Shown: positions 1 through 7,269, counted from the stretch's first letter. The stretch is 21,261 nt of DNA from an uncultured Massilia sp. (GCA_946886065.1 CAMPHU010000068.1:1-21261); one strand, 5' to 3'. Notes: generated by a model from the sequence alone, not told the origin. A program made the numbers and translations.

Positions 1-520
1 CGACGATCGCGCGCGTGTTCGGCGTGATCTTCTTGCGCATGTCCTCGATGTCGGGGAACCAGCCGGACTGTTCGTCGCACACGTAGTGGACCGGATTGCC
101 GCCGGCCAGGCTCACGGAAGCGGTCCAGAGCGGATAGTCGGGCGCCGGCACCAGCACTTCGTCGCCGTTGTTCAGCAGGCCCTGCATCGCCATCACGATC
201 AGCTCGGAGGCGCCGTTGCCCAGGTAGATGTCGTCGATGCCGACGCCCTGGATGTTCTTTTCCTGGGTGTAGTGCATGACCGCCTTGCGCGGCGCGAACA
301 TGCCCTTGGAATCGGTATAGCCGGCCGCGCCCTGCATGTTGCGGATCATGTCATGCACGATCTCGTCCGGCGGATCGAAGCCGAACACGGCCAGGTTGCC
401 GATGTTGAGCTTGATGATTTTCTGGCCGTCGTCTTCCATCTGCCGCGCCTTTTCCAAAGCGGGGCCGCGGATTTCATAGCAAACGTCGTCGAGTTTGTTT
501 GATTTGAAAATCGGTCGCAA
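1..520 (-). CDS. alaA: Alanine-synthesising PLP-dependent aminotransferase AlaA, N-terminal part (runs off the window start)
   Basis: Class I/II PLP-dependent aminotransferase that transfers an amino group from glutamate to pyruvate, giving alanine, in the cytoplasm. The translated 173 residues follow E. coli AlaA from its first residues: RPIFKSNKLDDVCYEIRGP, then KLNIGN, GYTDSKGMF, GNGASELIVMAMQ and VPAPDYPLWTA. The reading stops at the window edge, before the PLP lysine. The start is set at a TTG (518-520): the homology begins there, no ATG lies just upstream in frame, and AGAGGA (525-530) sits 4 nt before it. A start at a downstream ATG would remove conserved residues. The gene is divergent from the Mth938-like gene. 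The identification is by recalled similarity to E. coli AlaA; the TTG start is inferred from alignment and the ribosome binding site. Confidence 0.9.
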   Translation of the reverse strand, partial: MRPIFKSNKLDDVCYEIRGPALEKARQMEDDGQKIIKLNIGNLAVFGFDPPDEIVHDMIRNMQGAAGYTDSKGMFAPRKAVMHYTQEKNIQGVGIDDIYLGNGASELIVMAMQGLLNNGDEVLVPAPDYPLWTASVSLAGGNPVHYVCDEQSGWFPDIEDMRKKITPNTRAIV

Positions 521-592
521 GATATCCTCTGGAAGAAAGCCGCGATGAAACGCCGGTAAAACCAAGTTTCATGTTGCAGTGCGAAAAATACC

Positions 593-621
593 ATTCTGCC
601 GCAAGCGACCGAATCAGGCAA
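593..621 (-). promoter_or_regulatory. Candidate sigma70 promoter for alaA
   Basis: Read on the minus strand, TTGCCT (621-616) and CAGAAT (598-593) are separated by 17 nt, about 70 nt before the TTG start of alaA. Each hexamer departs from consensus at two positions, so this is only a candidate. Confidence 0.3.
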
Positions 622-636
622 CCTTGCCGATTTCGG

Positions 637-642
637 TACAAT
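637..642 (+). promoter_or_regulatory. Candidate -10 element for the Mth938-like gene
   Basis: TACAAT, one mismatch from TATAAT, lies about 34 nt before the ATG at 676. No convincing -35 hexamer is seen 16-18 nt upstream, so support is limited to the -10 element and its position in the divergent gap. Confidence 0.25.
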
Positions 643-675
643 GACCGATCACCTGCCCTCTGACGAAGCAAGACA

Positions 676-1056
676 ATGAAGCTCCACTCCGACAACACTC
701 AACAATACCAGACCGTCACCGGTTACGACGCCAAAGGGGTCGAAATCAACGCCCAGCGCTTCGATTTCAGCCTGACGGTGATGCCCGAGGTCCCGCCGCG
801 CCCCTGGAACGTGGCCCGTTTCGAGGATCTGACCAACGCCCACTTCGAGGAAATCGCCAAGGACGCGCCCGACGTGGTCGTGCTCGGCACCGGCGAGCGC
901 CAGCGCTTCGTGCACCCGAAACTGGTCGCCAGCCTCTCGGCGCTGCGCATCGGCGTCGAATGCATGGACAGCCAGGCCGCCTGCCGTACCTATAACATCC
1001 TGATGGGCGAAGGCCGCAAGGTCACCCTGGCGCTGATTATCGAACGGGCCTCTTGA
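676..1056 (+). CDS. Mth938-like domain protein (DUF498 / NDUFAF3-like family)
   Basis: A 126-residue soluble protein made of one Mth938-like domain. Visible family features are the N-terminal stretch ending in YDAKGVEINAQRF, the central strand DVVVLGTGERQRF (roughly residues 74-87), a helix ending in LRIGVECMDSQAACRTYNIL, and the closing segment GRKVTLALII. The eukaryotic relative NDUFAF3 helps assemble respiratory complex I; the bacterial function is not established, so none is assigned. It has no signal peptide or membrane segment. The ATG at 676 has only a weak purine-rich stretch (gaagcaaga) upstream, but it gives the usual family length. The peroxiredoxin gene follows on the same strand after about 160 nt and could share its transcript. 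Confidence 0.85.
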   Translation: MKLHSDNTQQYQTVTGYDAKGVEINAQRFDFSLTVMPEVPPRPWNVARFEDLTNAHFEEIAKDAPDVVVLGTGERQRFVHPKLVASLSALRIGVECMDSQAACRTYNILMGEGRKVTLALIIERAS

Positions 1057-1215
1057 AAAAAAGAAACACGTCTCCATCTTGGCGAAAATTGTTACCTTGG
1101 CAGCATGGGACTAGCCTGCGGTGGCGGTGCGGATTATCATGCGCACTGCCGCTCCCTGCGCGCCAGGGAGGATGAACGCGCAGCGCGCCGCGCTGCCACT
1201 GCCCAGGAGACGCCC

Positions 1216-1701
1216 GTGGCCGAGAGCCCAATTGCCGCACCTATCGCACCTACGCCGGTCGCGCCCTTCTCTGCGCCGATGACCAGCGGCCTGACCTTCG
1301 AGCTGGCCGGACGTCCCGCCAAGTACACGGTGCTGTACTTCTATCCCAAGGACAACACGCCTGGATGCACCACCGAGAGCATCAACTTCCGCGAAGCCTA
1401 TCCCGAGTTCCAGGCGCTGGGCGCCGAGATCTATGGCCTCAGCCGCGATTCGCTGCGCTCGCACGAGAACTTCAAGGGCAAGCTGGGACTGCCTTTCGAA
1501 CTGATTTCCGACCCGGAAGAAACCGTTTGCAACCAGTTCAATGTCATGAAAATGAAGAATATGTATGGGAAGCAAGTACGGGGGGTCGAGCGCAGTACGT
1601 TTGTCATTGACGCTCAAGGCCGATTGGTGAAAGAATGGCGTGGCGTGAAAGTCAATGATCACGTCGCCGAAGTGCTGGAATTTTTGAAGAGCCAGCCTTA
1701 A
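1216..1701 (+). CDS. Peroxiredoxin, Bcp/PrxQ type, lacking the C-x4-C resolving cysteine
   Basis: Thiol peroxidase of the Bcp/PrxQ family, reducing H2O2 and organic hydroperoxides in the cytoplasm with thioredoxin-type electrons. The motif YFYPKDNTPGCTTE carries the peroxidatic cysteine. The following residues are ESINFRE, so the resolving cysteine usual five residues later is absent. A second cysteine lies 54 residues on (EETVCNQF), the place of the third cysteine of E. coli Bcp. The start chosen is GTG at 1216, with AGGAGA (1205-1210) 5 nt upstream, giving 161 residues, normal for the family. The in-frame ATG at 1105 would add 37 residues of unlikely character (GLACGGGADYHAHC) and has no clear ribosome binding site. 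A short Ala/Pro-rich N-terminus precedes the fold. Confidence 0.85.
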   Translation: MAESPIAAPIAPTPVAPFSAPMTSGLTFELAGRPAKYTVLYFYPKDNTPGCTTESINFREAYPEFQALGAEIYGLSRDSLRSHENFKGKLGLPFELISDPEETVCNQFNVMKMKNMYGKQVRGVERSTFVIDAQGRLVKEWRGVKVNDHVAEVLEFLKSQP

Positions 1702-1803
1702 AGGAAAGGATGGCTCCAGGTAAACAACTTCTGGATTGCCATCGCCTATTTTGAGTCAACCCGTAACACATCCGCATCAATCCAATCTGGCTGCCTGCCG
1801 GCC

Positions 1804-1827
1804 CGGGCTCATTCCGGGCCGAGCCCG
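1804..1827 (+). other. GC-rich hairpin downstream of the peroxiredoxin gene
   Basis: CGGGCTC (1804-1810) and GAGCCCG (1821-1827) form a perfect 7-bp inverted repeat with a 10-nt loop in the 224-nt gap before phoH. No T-run follows, so it is noted only as a hairpin. Confidence 0.35.
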
Positions 1828-1855
1828 CACCGCAGCCCCCACCCGAGTACCGATT

Positions 1856-1910
1856 CCGAACGACGGCGCGGCCCCGTGGCCCGCGCGCGTTCGGCCTTCC
1901 CGTCTTTTTT
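1856..1910 (+). other. Strong hairpin followed by a T-run upstream of phoH (possible terminator or leader structure)
   Basis: Outer arms CCGAACG (1856-1862) and CGTTCGG (1888-1894) enclose a second stem GCGCGGCC (1866-1873) with GG-C-CCGCGC (1878-1886). T-rich sequence (1905-1910) begins 10 nt past the outer stem. The distance is too long for a textbook intrinsic terminator. It could end the peroxiredoxin transcript or lie in the phoH leader; the sequence does not decide. Confidence 0.35.
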
Positions 1911-1925
1911 AAGATTGAGACCCTG

Positions 1926-3689
1926 ATGCCACTGCCCAAAATGCCTACCAAGCCAGCCACCATGCTGCTGGCCAAAGATTACCCGAAGGCGGAGCCCGGC
2001 AAGTCGCCGGTCCGCCCCGCATCCACCCAGACCGACAGCGAACTCGAAGAGCTGATCAGCGGCCAGGCCGTGCCTGCGCCCAAGGCCCGCACGCGCAAGA
2101 AGGCGCCCCCCGCCCCCGCACTTGCCGCCGTGCCTGCGCCCGAGCGCGGCGAGACCCAGCGCAGCGCGCCGGCCACCGTGGCCAAGCTGCGCGAGACCGA
2201 CGCCGACCAGCCGCATCCGGCCAAGCACAAGCCGGTCGAAGTCAACGTCAAGTCGTCCACCAGCCGCAAGGCCGACAAGTCCGGCATCACCAAGGTCTTC
2301 GTGCTCGACACCAACGTCCTGATGCACGACCCGACCTCGCTGTTCCGCTTCGAGGAACACGACGTCTACCTGCCGATGATGACGCTGGAAGAACTCGACA
2401 ACCACAAGAAGGGCATGTCGGAAGTCGCGCGCAACGCGCGCCAGGTCTCGCGCACCCTCGACGCCCTGATCGCCAATGTCGACGACGACGCGATCGAGGC
2501 CGGCATCCCGCTGGCCAAGCTGGGCAACAAGGACGCCAAGGGCCGCCTGTACTTCCAGACCAAGCTGGGCGCCGCGCCGCTGCCGGAAGGCCTGCCCTCG
2601 GGCAAGGCCGACAACCAGATCCTGGGCGTGGTGCGCGCGCTCGAAGAAGAGATGGCCGGCCGCGCCATCGTGCTGGTGTCCAAGGACATCAACATGCGCA
2701 TCAAGGCGCGCGCCATGGGCCTGCCGGCCGAGGACTACTTCAACGACCACGTGCTGGAAGACACCGACCTGCTGTACTCGGGCATCGTCCAGCTGCCGGA
2801 CGACTTCTGGGACACGCACGGCAAGGACATCGAGTCGTGGCAGGAGAACCGCAACGGCTACTCGTCCACCTTCTACCGCATCACCGGCCCGGTGGTGCCG
2901 AGCCTGATGGTGAACCAGTTCGTCTACCTGGAACCGAAGGATGGCGACTCGTCCTTCTACGCCCAGGTCAAGCAAATCAACGGCAAGACCGCCGTGCTGG
3001 AGACCCTGCGCGACTACGGCCACAACAAGAACAACGTGTGGGGCATCACCGCGCGCAACCGCGAGCAGAACTTCGCGCTGAACTTGCTGATGAATCCGGA
3101 ATGCGACTTCGTCACCCTGCTCGGCCAGGCCGGCACCGGCAAGACCCTGCTGGCCCTGGCCGCGGGCCTGGCCCAGGTGCTGGAGACCAAGCTGTATAAC
3201 GAGATCATCGTCACCCGCGTGACGGTGCCGGTAGGCGAGGACATCGGCTTCCTGCCGGGCACCGAGGAAGAGAAGATGTCGCCCTGGATGGGCGCCTTCG
3301 ACGACAACCTGGAAGTGCTGATGAAGTCCGACGGCGACGCCGGCGACTGGGGCCGCGCCGCGACCCAGGACCTGATCCGCTCGCGCATCAAGATCAAGTC
3401 GCTCAACTTCATGCGCGGCCGCACCTTCGTGAACAAGTTCCTGATCATCGACGAGGCGCAGAACCTGACGCCGAAGCAGATGAAGACCCTGGTCACGCGC
3501 GCCGGTCCCGGCACCAAGATCCTGTGCCTGGGGAATATCGCGCAGATCGACACGCCTTACCTGACCGAAGGCTCGAGCGGGCTGACCTATGTGGTCGACC
3601 GCTTCAAGGGCTGGGGGCATAGCGGGCACGTGACCCTGGCAAGGGGCGAGCGTTCGCGCCTCGCGGATCACGCGAGCGACGTGCTTTGA
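1926..3689 (+). CDS. PhoH family protein: PIN domain plus PhoH ATPase (PhoH2 / YlaK type)
   Basis: 587 residues in three parts. Residues 1-120 are Pro/Ala/Lys-rich and probably disordered. A PIN nuclease domain follows at about 122-275, with the acidic residues expected at a metal site: LDTN (D128), LEELD (about 154-158), D229 and KD (D254). A PhoH P-loop ATPase fills the C-terminal half, with Walker A GQAGTGKT (400-407), Walker [10 protein letters not shown] (505-513) and the conserved [11 protein letters not shown] and GNIAQID segments. Mycobacterial PhoH2 proteins of this layout unwind and cleave RNA, so a cytoplasmic RNA helicase/ribonuclease role is likely by family but unproven here. 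The ATG at 1926 has only GAGA upstream; M6 and M13 are possible alternatives within the disordered tail. It appears monocistronic, followed 17 nt later by a terminator. Confidence 0.92.
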   Translation: MPLPKMPTKPATMLLAKDYPKAEPGKSPVRPASTQTDSELEELISGQAVPAPKARTRKKAPPAPALAAVPAPERGETQRSAPATVAKLRETDADQPHPAKHKPVEVNVKSSTSRKADKSGITKVFVLDTNVLMHDPTSLFRFEEHDVYLPMMTLEELDNHKKGMSEVARNARQVSRTLDALIANVDDDAIEAGIPLAKLGNKDAKGRLYFQTKLGAAPLPEGLPSGKADNQILGVVRALEEEMAGRAIVLVSKDINMRIKARAMGLPAEDYFNDHVLEDTDLLYSGIVQLPDDFWDTHGKDIESWQENRNGYSSTFYRITGPVVPSLMVNQFVYLEPKDGDSSFYAQVKQINGKTAVLETLRDYGHNKNNVWGITARNREQNFALNLLMNPECDFVTLLGQAGTGKTLLALAAGLAQVLETKLYNEIIVTRVTVPVGEDIGFLPGTEEEKMSPWMGAFDDNLEVLMKSDGDAGDWGRAATQDLIRSRIKIKSLNFMRGRTFVNKFLIIDEAQNLTPKQMKTLVTRAGPGTKILCLGNIAQIDTPYLTEGSSGLTYVVDRFKGWGHSGHVTLARGERSRLADHASDVL

Positions 3690-3706
3690 TTCTTGCCGCT
3701 CCAAAG

Positions 3707-3732
3707 AGCCCGCCGCATGGCGGGCTTTTTTT
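3707..3732 (+). terminator. Intrinsic terminator of phoH
   Basis: Perfect 8-bp stem AGCCCGCC (3707-3714) with GGCGGGCT (3719-3726), a GCAT loop, and a run of seven T (3726-3732), starting 17 nt after the phoH stop codon. Confidence 0.93.
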
Positions 3733-3780
3733 ATTCTTATTCGTAGCGGGTACTTATCATGCTTGCGGCCCGCTTGCAAA

Positions 3781-3866
3781 CTTGGGTTCCCGCCTTCGCG
3801 GGAATGACGGCTCAAACGTAAGTGGCAAGCACTGGTACGTCATCCCCGCGCAGGCGGGGACCCAGG
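3781..3866. repeat. Inverted pair of REP-like palindromic elements
   Basis: Two 29-nt copies lie head to head: 3781-3809 and, reversed, 3838-3866, separated by 28 nt. They match at 25 of 29 positions. Each is itself a hairpin: TTCCCGC with GCGGGAA in the first, and TCCCCGC with GCGGGGA in the second. Two of the four differences change both partners of one base pair (T-A to C-G), so pairing is kept. The core resembles the widely dispersed intergenic repeats whose chance translations read like RGNDG or VIPAQAG. It sits between the phoH terminator and the next gene. Confidence 0.75.
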
Positions 3867-3911
3867 TTCGTACACCCACCACCTTCACTACCACCCACCA
3901 ATAACAAAAGC

Positions 3912-4673
3912 ATGCCGCTCTTACTGAAACTCCTGCTCGTCCCCTCCCTCATCGCCGCAGTCAGCCTCGCGGGCCGCCGCTGGGGCCCTAACGTCGCCGG
4001 CTGGCTCTCCGCCTTCCCCATCGTCTCCGGCCCTATCCTGCTGGCCATCGCCCTCGAACAAGGCAGCGACTTCGCCGCCACCGCCGCCGCCAACACCCTG
4101 CTCGCCGTGCTGGCCATCCTGGTCTTCAGCGTCGTCTACGCCCGCGTCGCCAGGCACAAAGGCGTGTTCGCCTCCATGACCGCCGCCCTGCTCGCCTGGG
4201 CCCTGAGCGTCGCCCTGCTGCGCAGCCTTGCATTCCCCCTGTGGGCCGGTTTCGCCGCCGTCCTCGCCGCCCTGCTCGCCGCCCCGCGCCTGATCGGCCA
4301 GAACCAGGACCGCAAGGGCGCAAGCCCAGCCCCGGCCCGCGACCTGCCCTGGCGCATGGCCGCGGGTGCGGCCCTGACCCTGGCCGTGACCGCCGCCGCC
4401 GCCCACATGGGCCCGCGGCTGAGCGGCATGTTCGCCATGTTCCCGGTCATGAGCACGGTGCTGGTCGGCTTTTCGCACCGCGCCTCCGGCCCCGGCTTCG
4501 CGGTCGACCTGCTGCGCGGCATGGTGCGCGGCTACTATGCCTTCGCCGTGTTCTGCCTGGTGCTGGCCCTGCTGCTGCGCGCCCAGCCGCTGGCGCCCGC
4601 CTTCCTGGCGGCCACGGCCTGCGCCCTCGCAGTCCAGCTGGGCTTGCGCGCGGCCATGGCCCGCTTAAAATAG
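3912..4673 (+). CDS. Integral membrane protein of unknown function with two homologous halves
   Basis: 253 residues, very hydrophobic, with about seven or eight likely membrane segments and a charged loop (about 126-147) near the middle. I do not recognise a characterised family. Two segments resemble each other: residues 24-51 (WGPNVAGWLSAFPIVSG, ending ALEQG) and 166-193 (MGPRLSGMFAMFPVMST, ending HRASG), each followed by G-x-x-F-A and another hydrophobic stretch. This suggests duplication of a 3-4 helix unit, as in many small transporters; a transport role is a guess. The start is the ATG at 3912, where the hydrophobic N-terminus begins; an upstream in-frame ATG (3822) would translate through the REP-like repeat. 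No clear Shine-Dalgarno is seen. A possible promoter for the next gene lies in its 3' end. Confidence 0.75.
   Translation: MPLLLKLLLVPSLIAAVSLAGRRWGPNVAGWLSAFPIVSGPILLAIALEQGSDFAATAAANTLLAVLAILVFSVVYARVARHKGVFASMTAALLAWALSVALLRSLAFPLWAGFAAVLAALLAAPRLIGQNQDRKGASPAPARDLPWRMAAGAALTLAVTAAAAHMGPRLSGMFAMFPVMSTVLVGFSHRASGPGFAVDLLRGMVRGYYAFAVFCLVLALLLRAQPLAPAFLAATACALAVQLGLRAAMARLK
4644..4671 (+). promoter_or_regulatory. Candidate sigma70 promoter for the first YCII gene
   Basis: TTGCGC (4644-4649) and TAAAAT (4666-4671) are 16 nt apart, about 31 nt before the ATG at 4703 and inside the 3' end of the preceding gene. No ECF42-type motif is visible here, unlike before the second YCII gene. Confidence 0.35.
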
Positions 4674-4702
4674 CCTGATTCACCATACACAAGGAGACCG
4701 GG

Positions 4703-5059
4703 ATGCCCCACATGTTGCTGATCCATGAACCCGTCGGCCAGCGCGCCACCCGCAGCGACGCCGAGGGACGCGCCGTCTACGACCGCATGCTGCGCTGGGG
4801 CGACGAGCTGAAGGAGCGCGGTCTGCTGCTGGGCGCCGAATCGCTGTCCTCGCTCGACCACGCGGTGCGGGTCAGCACCGCCGGCGGCCGCGCCCGCATC
4901 GTCGACGGCCCCTTCGCCGAAGCCAAGGAGATGGTCGGCGGCTTCTACCTGCTCGACGTCGACACGCGCGAGGAAGCCGTCGCCCTGGCCCAGCGCTGCC
5001 CGGCCGCCGAATGGGCCACGGTCGAGGTGCGCGCGCTGGCGCCCTGCTTCGAACCGTAA
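4703..5059 (+). CDS. YCII-related (DGPF motif) protein
   Basis: A 118-residue cytoplasmic protein of the YCII/YciI-like alpha-beta fold. It opens with MLLIHEP, has the long helix VYDRMLRWGDELKERGLLL, and carries the hallmark IVDGPFAEAKEMVGGFYLLDV (about residues 70-90) followed by the helix EEAVALAQRCP. The biochemical role of DGPF proteins is not established; they are commonly encoded beside ECF42 sigma factors, as here. AAGGAG lies 6 nt before the ATG, supporting this start. It is separated by 110 nt from the second YCII gene, and an ECF42-like promoter lies in that gap, so it may belong to a different transcript from the three genes that follow. Confidence 0.88.
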   Translation: MPHMLLIHEPVGQRATRSDAEGRAVYDRMLRWGDELKERGLLLGAESLSSLDHAVRVSTAGGRARIVDGPFAEAKEMVGGFYLLDVDTREEAVALAQRCPAAEWATVEVRALAPCFEP

Positions 5060-5092
5060 ACAATCGGATTGAAAATTTTTTTTCCGGGGCGA

Positions 5093-5119
5093 TGTCGAAA
5101 CACCCCGCCGCCGTTCGTC
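5093..5119 (+). promoter_or_regulatory. ECF42-type promoter for the YCII-VOC-sigma operon
   Basis: TGTCGA (5093-5098), a 17-nt spacer, then CGTC (5116-5119), followed by GTAG. ECF42 targets described in Streptomyces have -35 TGTCGA and a -10 of the CGA/TC type upstream of DGPF genes, which this matches. Transcription would begin near 5126, giving a leader of about 45 nt before the ATG at 5170. The matching ECF42 gene is the last of this operon, implying autoregulation (inference). Confidence 0.7.
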
Positions 5120-5169
5120 GTAGGGAGTGAAAGCCGGCTTCCGCCGGTCTTCCATCCAAGGAGAACGAC

Positions 5170-5562
5170 ATGCGTTTCATGATCATCGTCAAGGCGACAG
5201 GCGCGACCGAGGCCGGCATCATGCCCGAGGCCAGCCTGTTCGCCGCCATGGGCGAGTACCACCAGGAGCTGGCCCGCGCCGGCGTCCTGCTCGACGCCAA
5301 CGGCCTCAAGCCGAGCAGCCAGGGCTGGCGCATCCGCTACGAGGGCAGCCGCCGCAGCGTGATCGACGGCCCCTTTGCCGAGACCAAGGAGCTGATCGCC
5401 GGCTACACCCTGATCCAGGTCCGCTCGCGCGAAGAAGCGCTCGAATGGGCGCGCCGCTTCCCCAATCCCCACGGCGAAGGCGCCGCCGCCGAGATCGAGG
5501 TACGCCCGCTGTATGAAATGGACGACCTTCCCGCCTACGCCAACACGCACAAGGAGCAGTGA
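5170..5562 (+). CDS. YCII-related (DGPF motif) protein, second copy
   Basis: 130 residues of the same family as the preceding gene. It begins MRFMIIVKAT, has a long helix over FAAMGEYHQELARAGVLL, the hallmark VIDGPFAETKELIAGYTLIQV (about residues 63-83), and the helix EEALEWARRFP. Its N-terminal segment EAGIMPE is typical of the larger subgroup found with ECF42 sigma factors. AAGGAG before the ATG supports the start. The last base of its stop codon is the first base of the ATG of the VOC gene (ATGA overlap), so the two are translationally coupled. It is the first gene after the ECF42-like promoter and so a probable direct target. Function unknown beyond the fold. Confidence 0.9.
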   Translation: MRFMIIVKATGATEAGIMPEASLFAAMGEYHQELARAGVLLDANGLKPSSQGWRIRYEGSRRSVIDGPFAETKELIAGYTLIQVRSREEALEWARRFPNPHGEGAAAEIEVRPLYEMDDLPAYANTHKEQ

Positions 5563-5969
5563 TGAACACCCAGATCTATGTGAACCTCCCGGTCAAGGAC
5601 CTCGAACGCAGCAAGGCTTTCTTCGGCGCGCTGGGCTTCGGCTTCAATCCCCAGTTCAGCGACCAGAACGCCGCCTGCATGATCGTCAATCCGGACGCCT
5701 ATGTGATGCTGCTGGCCGAACCCTTCTTCCAGGGCTTCACGCGCAAGCCGATCTCCAGCGCCCGGGACAGCACCGAGGTGCTGGTCTGCCTGTCGCGCGA
5801 CAGCCGCGCCGCGGTCGACGAGATGGTGGCGAAGGCGCGCGAGGCCGGGGGCAGCGTGCCGACGGAGCCGCGCGACTACGGTTTCATGTACCAGCACGGT
5901 TTCGAGGATCCGGATGGCCACATCTGGGAGCTCGCCTACATGGAATCGATGCCGCCGGCACAGGCCTGA
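5562..5969 (+). CDS. VOC family protein (glyoxalase/bleomycin-resistance fold)
   Basis: 135 residues with the paired beta-alpha-beta-beta-beta modules of the vicinal oxygen chelate superfamily. The first is IYVNLPVKDLERSKAFFGALGF; the second ends in GFEDPDGHIWELAYM, the usual C-terminal strand with a potential metal-ligand Glu. It resembles the antibiotic-resistance/extradiol-like subgroup often found with YCII genes and ECF sigma factors. The substrate is unknown. Start: the ATG at 5562, with AAGGAG (5551-5556) 5 nt upstream; a GTG codon immediately before it is an alternative that adds one residue. It overlaps the upstream YCII stop and the downstream sigma start by 1 nt each (TGATG junctions), which makes the three genes one coupled operon. 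Confidence 0.9.
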   Translation: MNTQIYVNLPVKDLERSKAFFGALGFGFNPQFSDQNAACMIVNPDAYVMLLAEPFFQGFTRKPISSARDSTEVLVCLSRDSRAAVDEMVAKAREAGGSVPTEPRDYGFMYQHGFEDPDGHIWELAYMESMPPAQA

Positions 5970-7234
5970 TGGAGAGCGTCGACCAGGCGATTTCCGCCGT
6001 CTGGCGCATCGAGTCCGCCCGCATCGTCGCCGGCGTGGCGCGCATCGTGCGCGACGTCGGGCTGGCCGAGGAGCTGGCCCAGGACGCGCTGGTCGCGGCG
6101 CTCGAGCACTGGCCGCGGGACGGCATTCCCGAGCGCCCCGGCGCCTGGCTGCTCACCGCCGCGCGCAACAACGCCCTCGACCGCCTGCGGCGCGACCGTT
6201 CGCTGCGCGGCAAACTGGAACAGATCGGCCTCGACCTCGAGGCCCAGGAGGCGCTCGTGGTGCCCGACTTCTCCGACAGCCTGGACGACAAGCGGCGCGA
6301 CGTGTTCCAGGACGACATGCTGCGCCTGATGTTCACCGCCTGCCATCCGGTGCTGTCGGCCGACGCCCGGGTGGCGCTCACGCTCAAGCTGCTGGGCGGC
6401 CTGTCGACGCAGGAGATCGCGCGCGCCTTCCTGGTGCCGGAAGCCACCATGGCCCAGCGCATCGTGCGCGCCAAGCGCACCCTGGGCGAAGCCGGGGTGG
6501 CCTTCGAGCTGCCGCCGCCCGCCGAGCTGGACGAGCGCCTCGGCACGGTGCTCGAAGTCGTCTACCTGATCTTCAACGAAGGCTATTCGGCCACCGCCGG
6601 CGAAGACTGGATGCGCCCCCAGCTGCTCGAGGAAGCCCTGCGCCTGGGCCGCATCCTGGCCGAACTGGCGCCCGGCGAACCCGAGGTGCACGGCCTGGTG
6701 GCCCTGATGGAACTGCAGGCCTCGCGCATGCACGCGCGCCTGGACGCCGCCGGCAAGCCGGTGCTGCTGCTCGAGCAGGACCGCGCGCGCTGGGACCGGG
6801 TGCTGGTCCGGCGCGGCCTGGCAGCCCTGGAGCGCGCCGCGAAACTCGGCCTGGCGCGCGGCCCCTATGTACTGCAGGCGGAACTCGCGGCCTGCCACGC
6901 GCGCGCCCACCGCGCCGAGCTGACCGACTGGCGCCGTATCGCGGACCTGTATGCGGAACTGGCGGCGGTCCAGCCCTCGCCGGTGGTCGAGCTCAACCGC
7001 GCGGTCGCCATCGGCATGGCGGACGGACCGGCCGCCGGCCTGGCGCTGGTGAATGTCCTGGCCGCCGGCGGCAAACTGGATGGCTACCACTGGCTGCCGA
7101 GCGTGCGCGGCGACCTGCTCGCCAAGCTCGGACGCCCGCGCGAAGCGAAAGCGGAATTCGAACGCGCCGCCGGCCTGACCTCCAATGCGCGCGAGCGCGA
7201 ACTGCTGCTCGAGCGCGCGGCCGCCCAGAAATAA
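5969..7234 (+). CDS. ECF sigma factor, ECF42 group, with TPR-like C-terminal extension
   Basis: 421-residue sigma factor. Region 2 lies at about residues 10-75 (VARIVRDVGLAEELAQDALVAAL, then PGAWLLTAARNNALDRLRR). Region 4 lies at about 115-170 (LMFTACHPVLSADARVALTLKLLGGLSTQEIARAF, then ATMAQRIVRAKRTL). A 230-residue extension follows, rich in paired helices (VVYLIFNEGYSA, ELNRAVAIGMADGP, LPSVRGDLLAKLGR). This layout defines the ECF42 group, which has no anti-sigma factor and uses its extension for control, and whose neighbours encode DGPF proteins, exactly as here. The ATG at 5969 overlaps the VOC stop by 1 nt. There is no recognisable anti-sigma gene nearby. The likely target is the promoter at 5093. 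It is followed at once by a terminator shared with the convergent fecR-type gene. Confidence 0.92.
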   Translation: MESVDQAISAVWRIESARIVAGVARIVRDVGLAEELAQDALVAALEHWPRDGIPERPGAWLLTAARNNALDRLRRDRSLRGKLEQIGLDLEAQEALVVPDFSDSLDDKRRDVFQDDMLRLMFTACHPVLSADARVALTLKLLGGLSTQEIARAFLVPEATMAQRIVRAKRTLGEAGVAFELPPPAELDERLGTVLEVVYLIFNEGYSATAGEDWMRPQLLEEALRLGRILAELAPGEPEVHGLVALMELQASRMHARLDAAGKPVLLLEQDRARWDRVLVRRGLAALERAAKLGLARGPYVLQAELAACHARAHRAELTDWRRIADLYAELAAVQPSPVVELNRAVAIGMADGPAAGLALVNVLAAGGKLDGYHWLPSVRGDLLAKLGRPREAKAEFERAAGLTSNARERELLLERAAAQK

Positions 7235-7269
7235 CAAAGCCCCGCGGCCGGGAGGCGCGCGGGGCTTTG
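7235..7269. terminator. Bidirectional hairpin terminator between convergent genes
   Basis: Perfect 12-bp inverted repeat CAAAGCCCCGCG (7235-7246) and CGCGGGGCTTTG (7258-7269) with an 11-nt loop. It begins directly after the sigma stop codon and lies 13 nt past the convergent FecR gene's end. The T-tracts are short on both sides (TTTG then CCTT; TTTGTTATTT on the minus strand). Confidence 0.75.

Noticed and set aside
1105..1215. N-terminal extension of the peroxiredoxin from the ATG at 1105
   Set aside because: It has no clear ribosome binding site and no family-like sequence, while the GTG at 1216 has AGGAGA at good spacing and gives the normal length.
1809..3815. 668-residue minus-strand reading frame opposite phoH
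   Set aside because: It lies antisense to a PhoH gene with all motifs intact, its product is His/Arg/Gln-rich and low in complexity, and it begins in the REP-like repeat. It is a shadow of GC3 bias.
3686..3904. 72-residue reading frame after phoH
   Set aside because: It is a translation of the terminator and the REP-like repeats; the RLRGNDG and VIPAQAG strings are typical artefacts of such repeats.
5060..5092. Intrinsic terminator at the T-run after the first YCII gene
   Set aside because: An eight-T run is present but no stem-loop precedes it.
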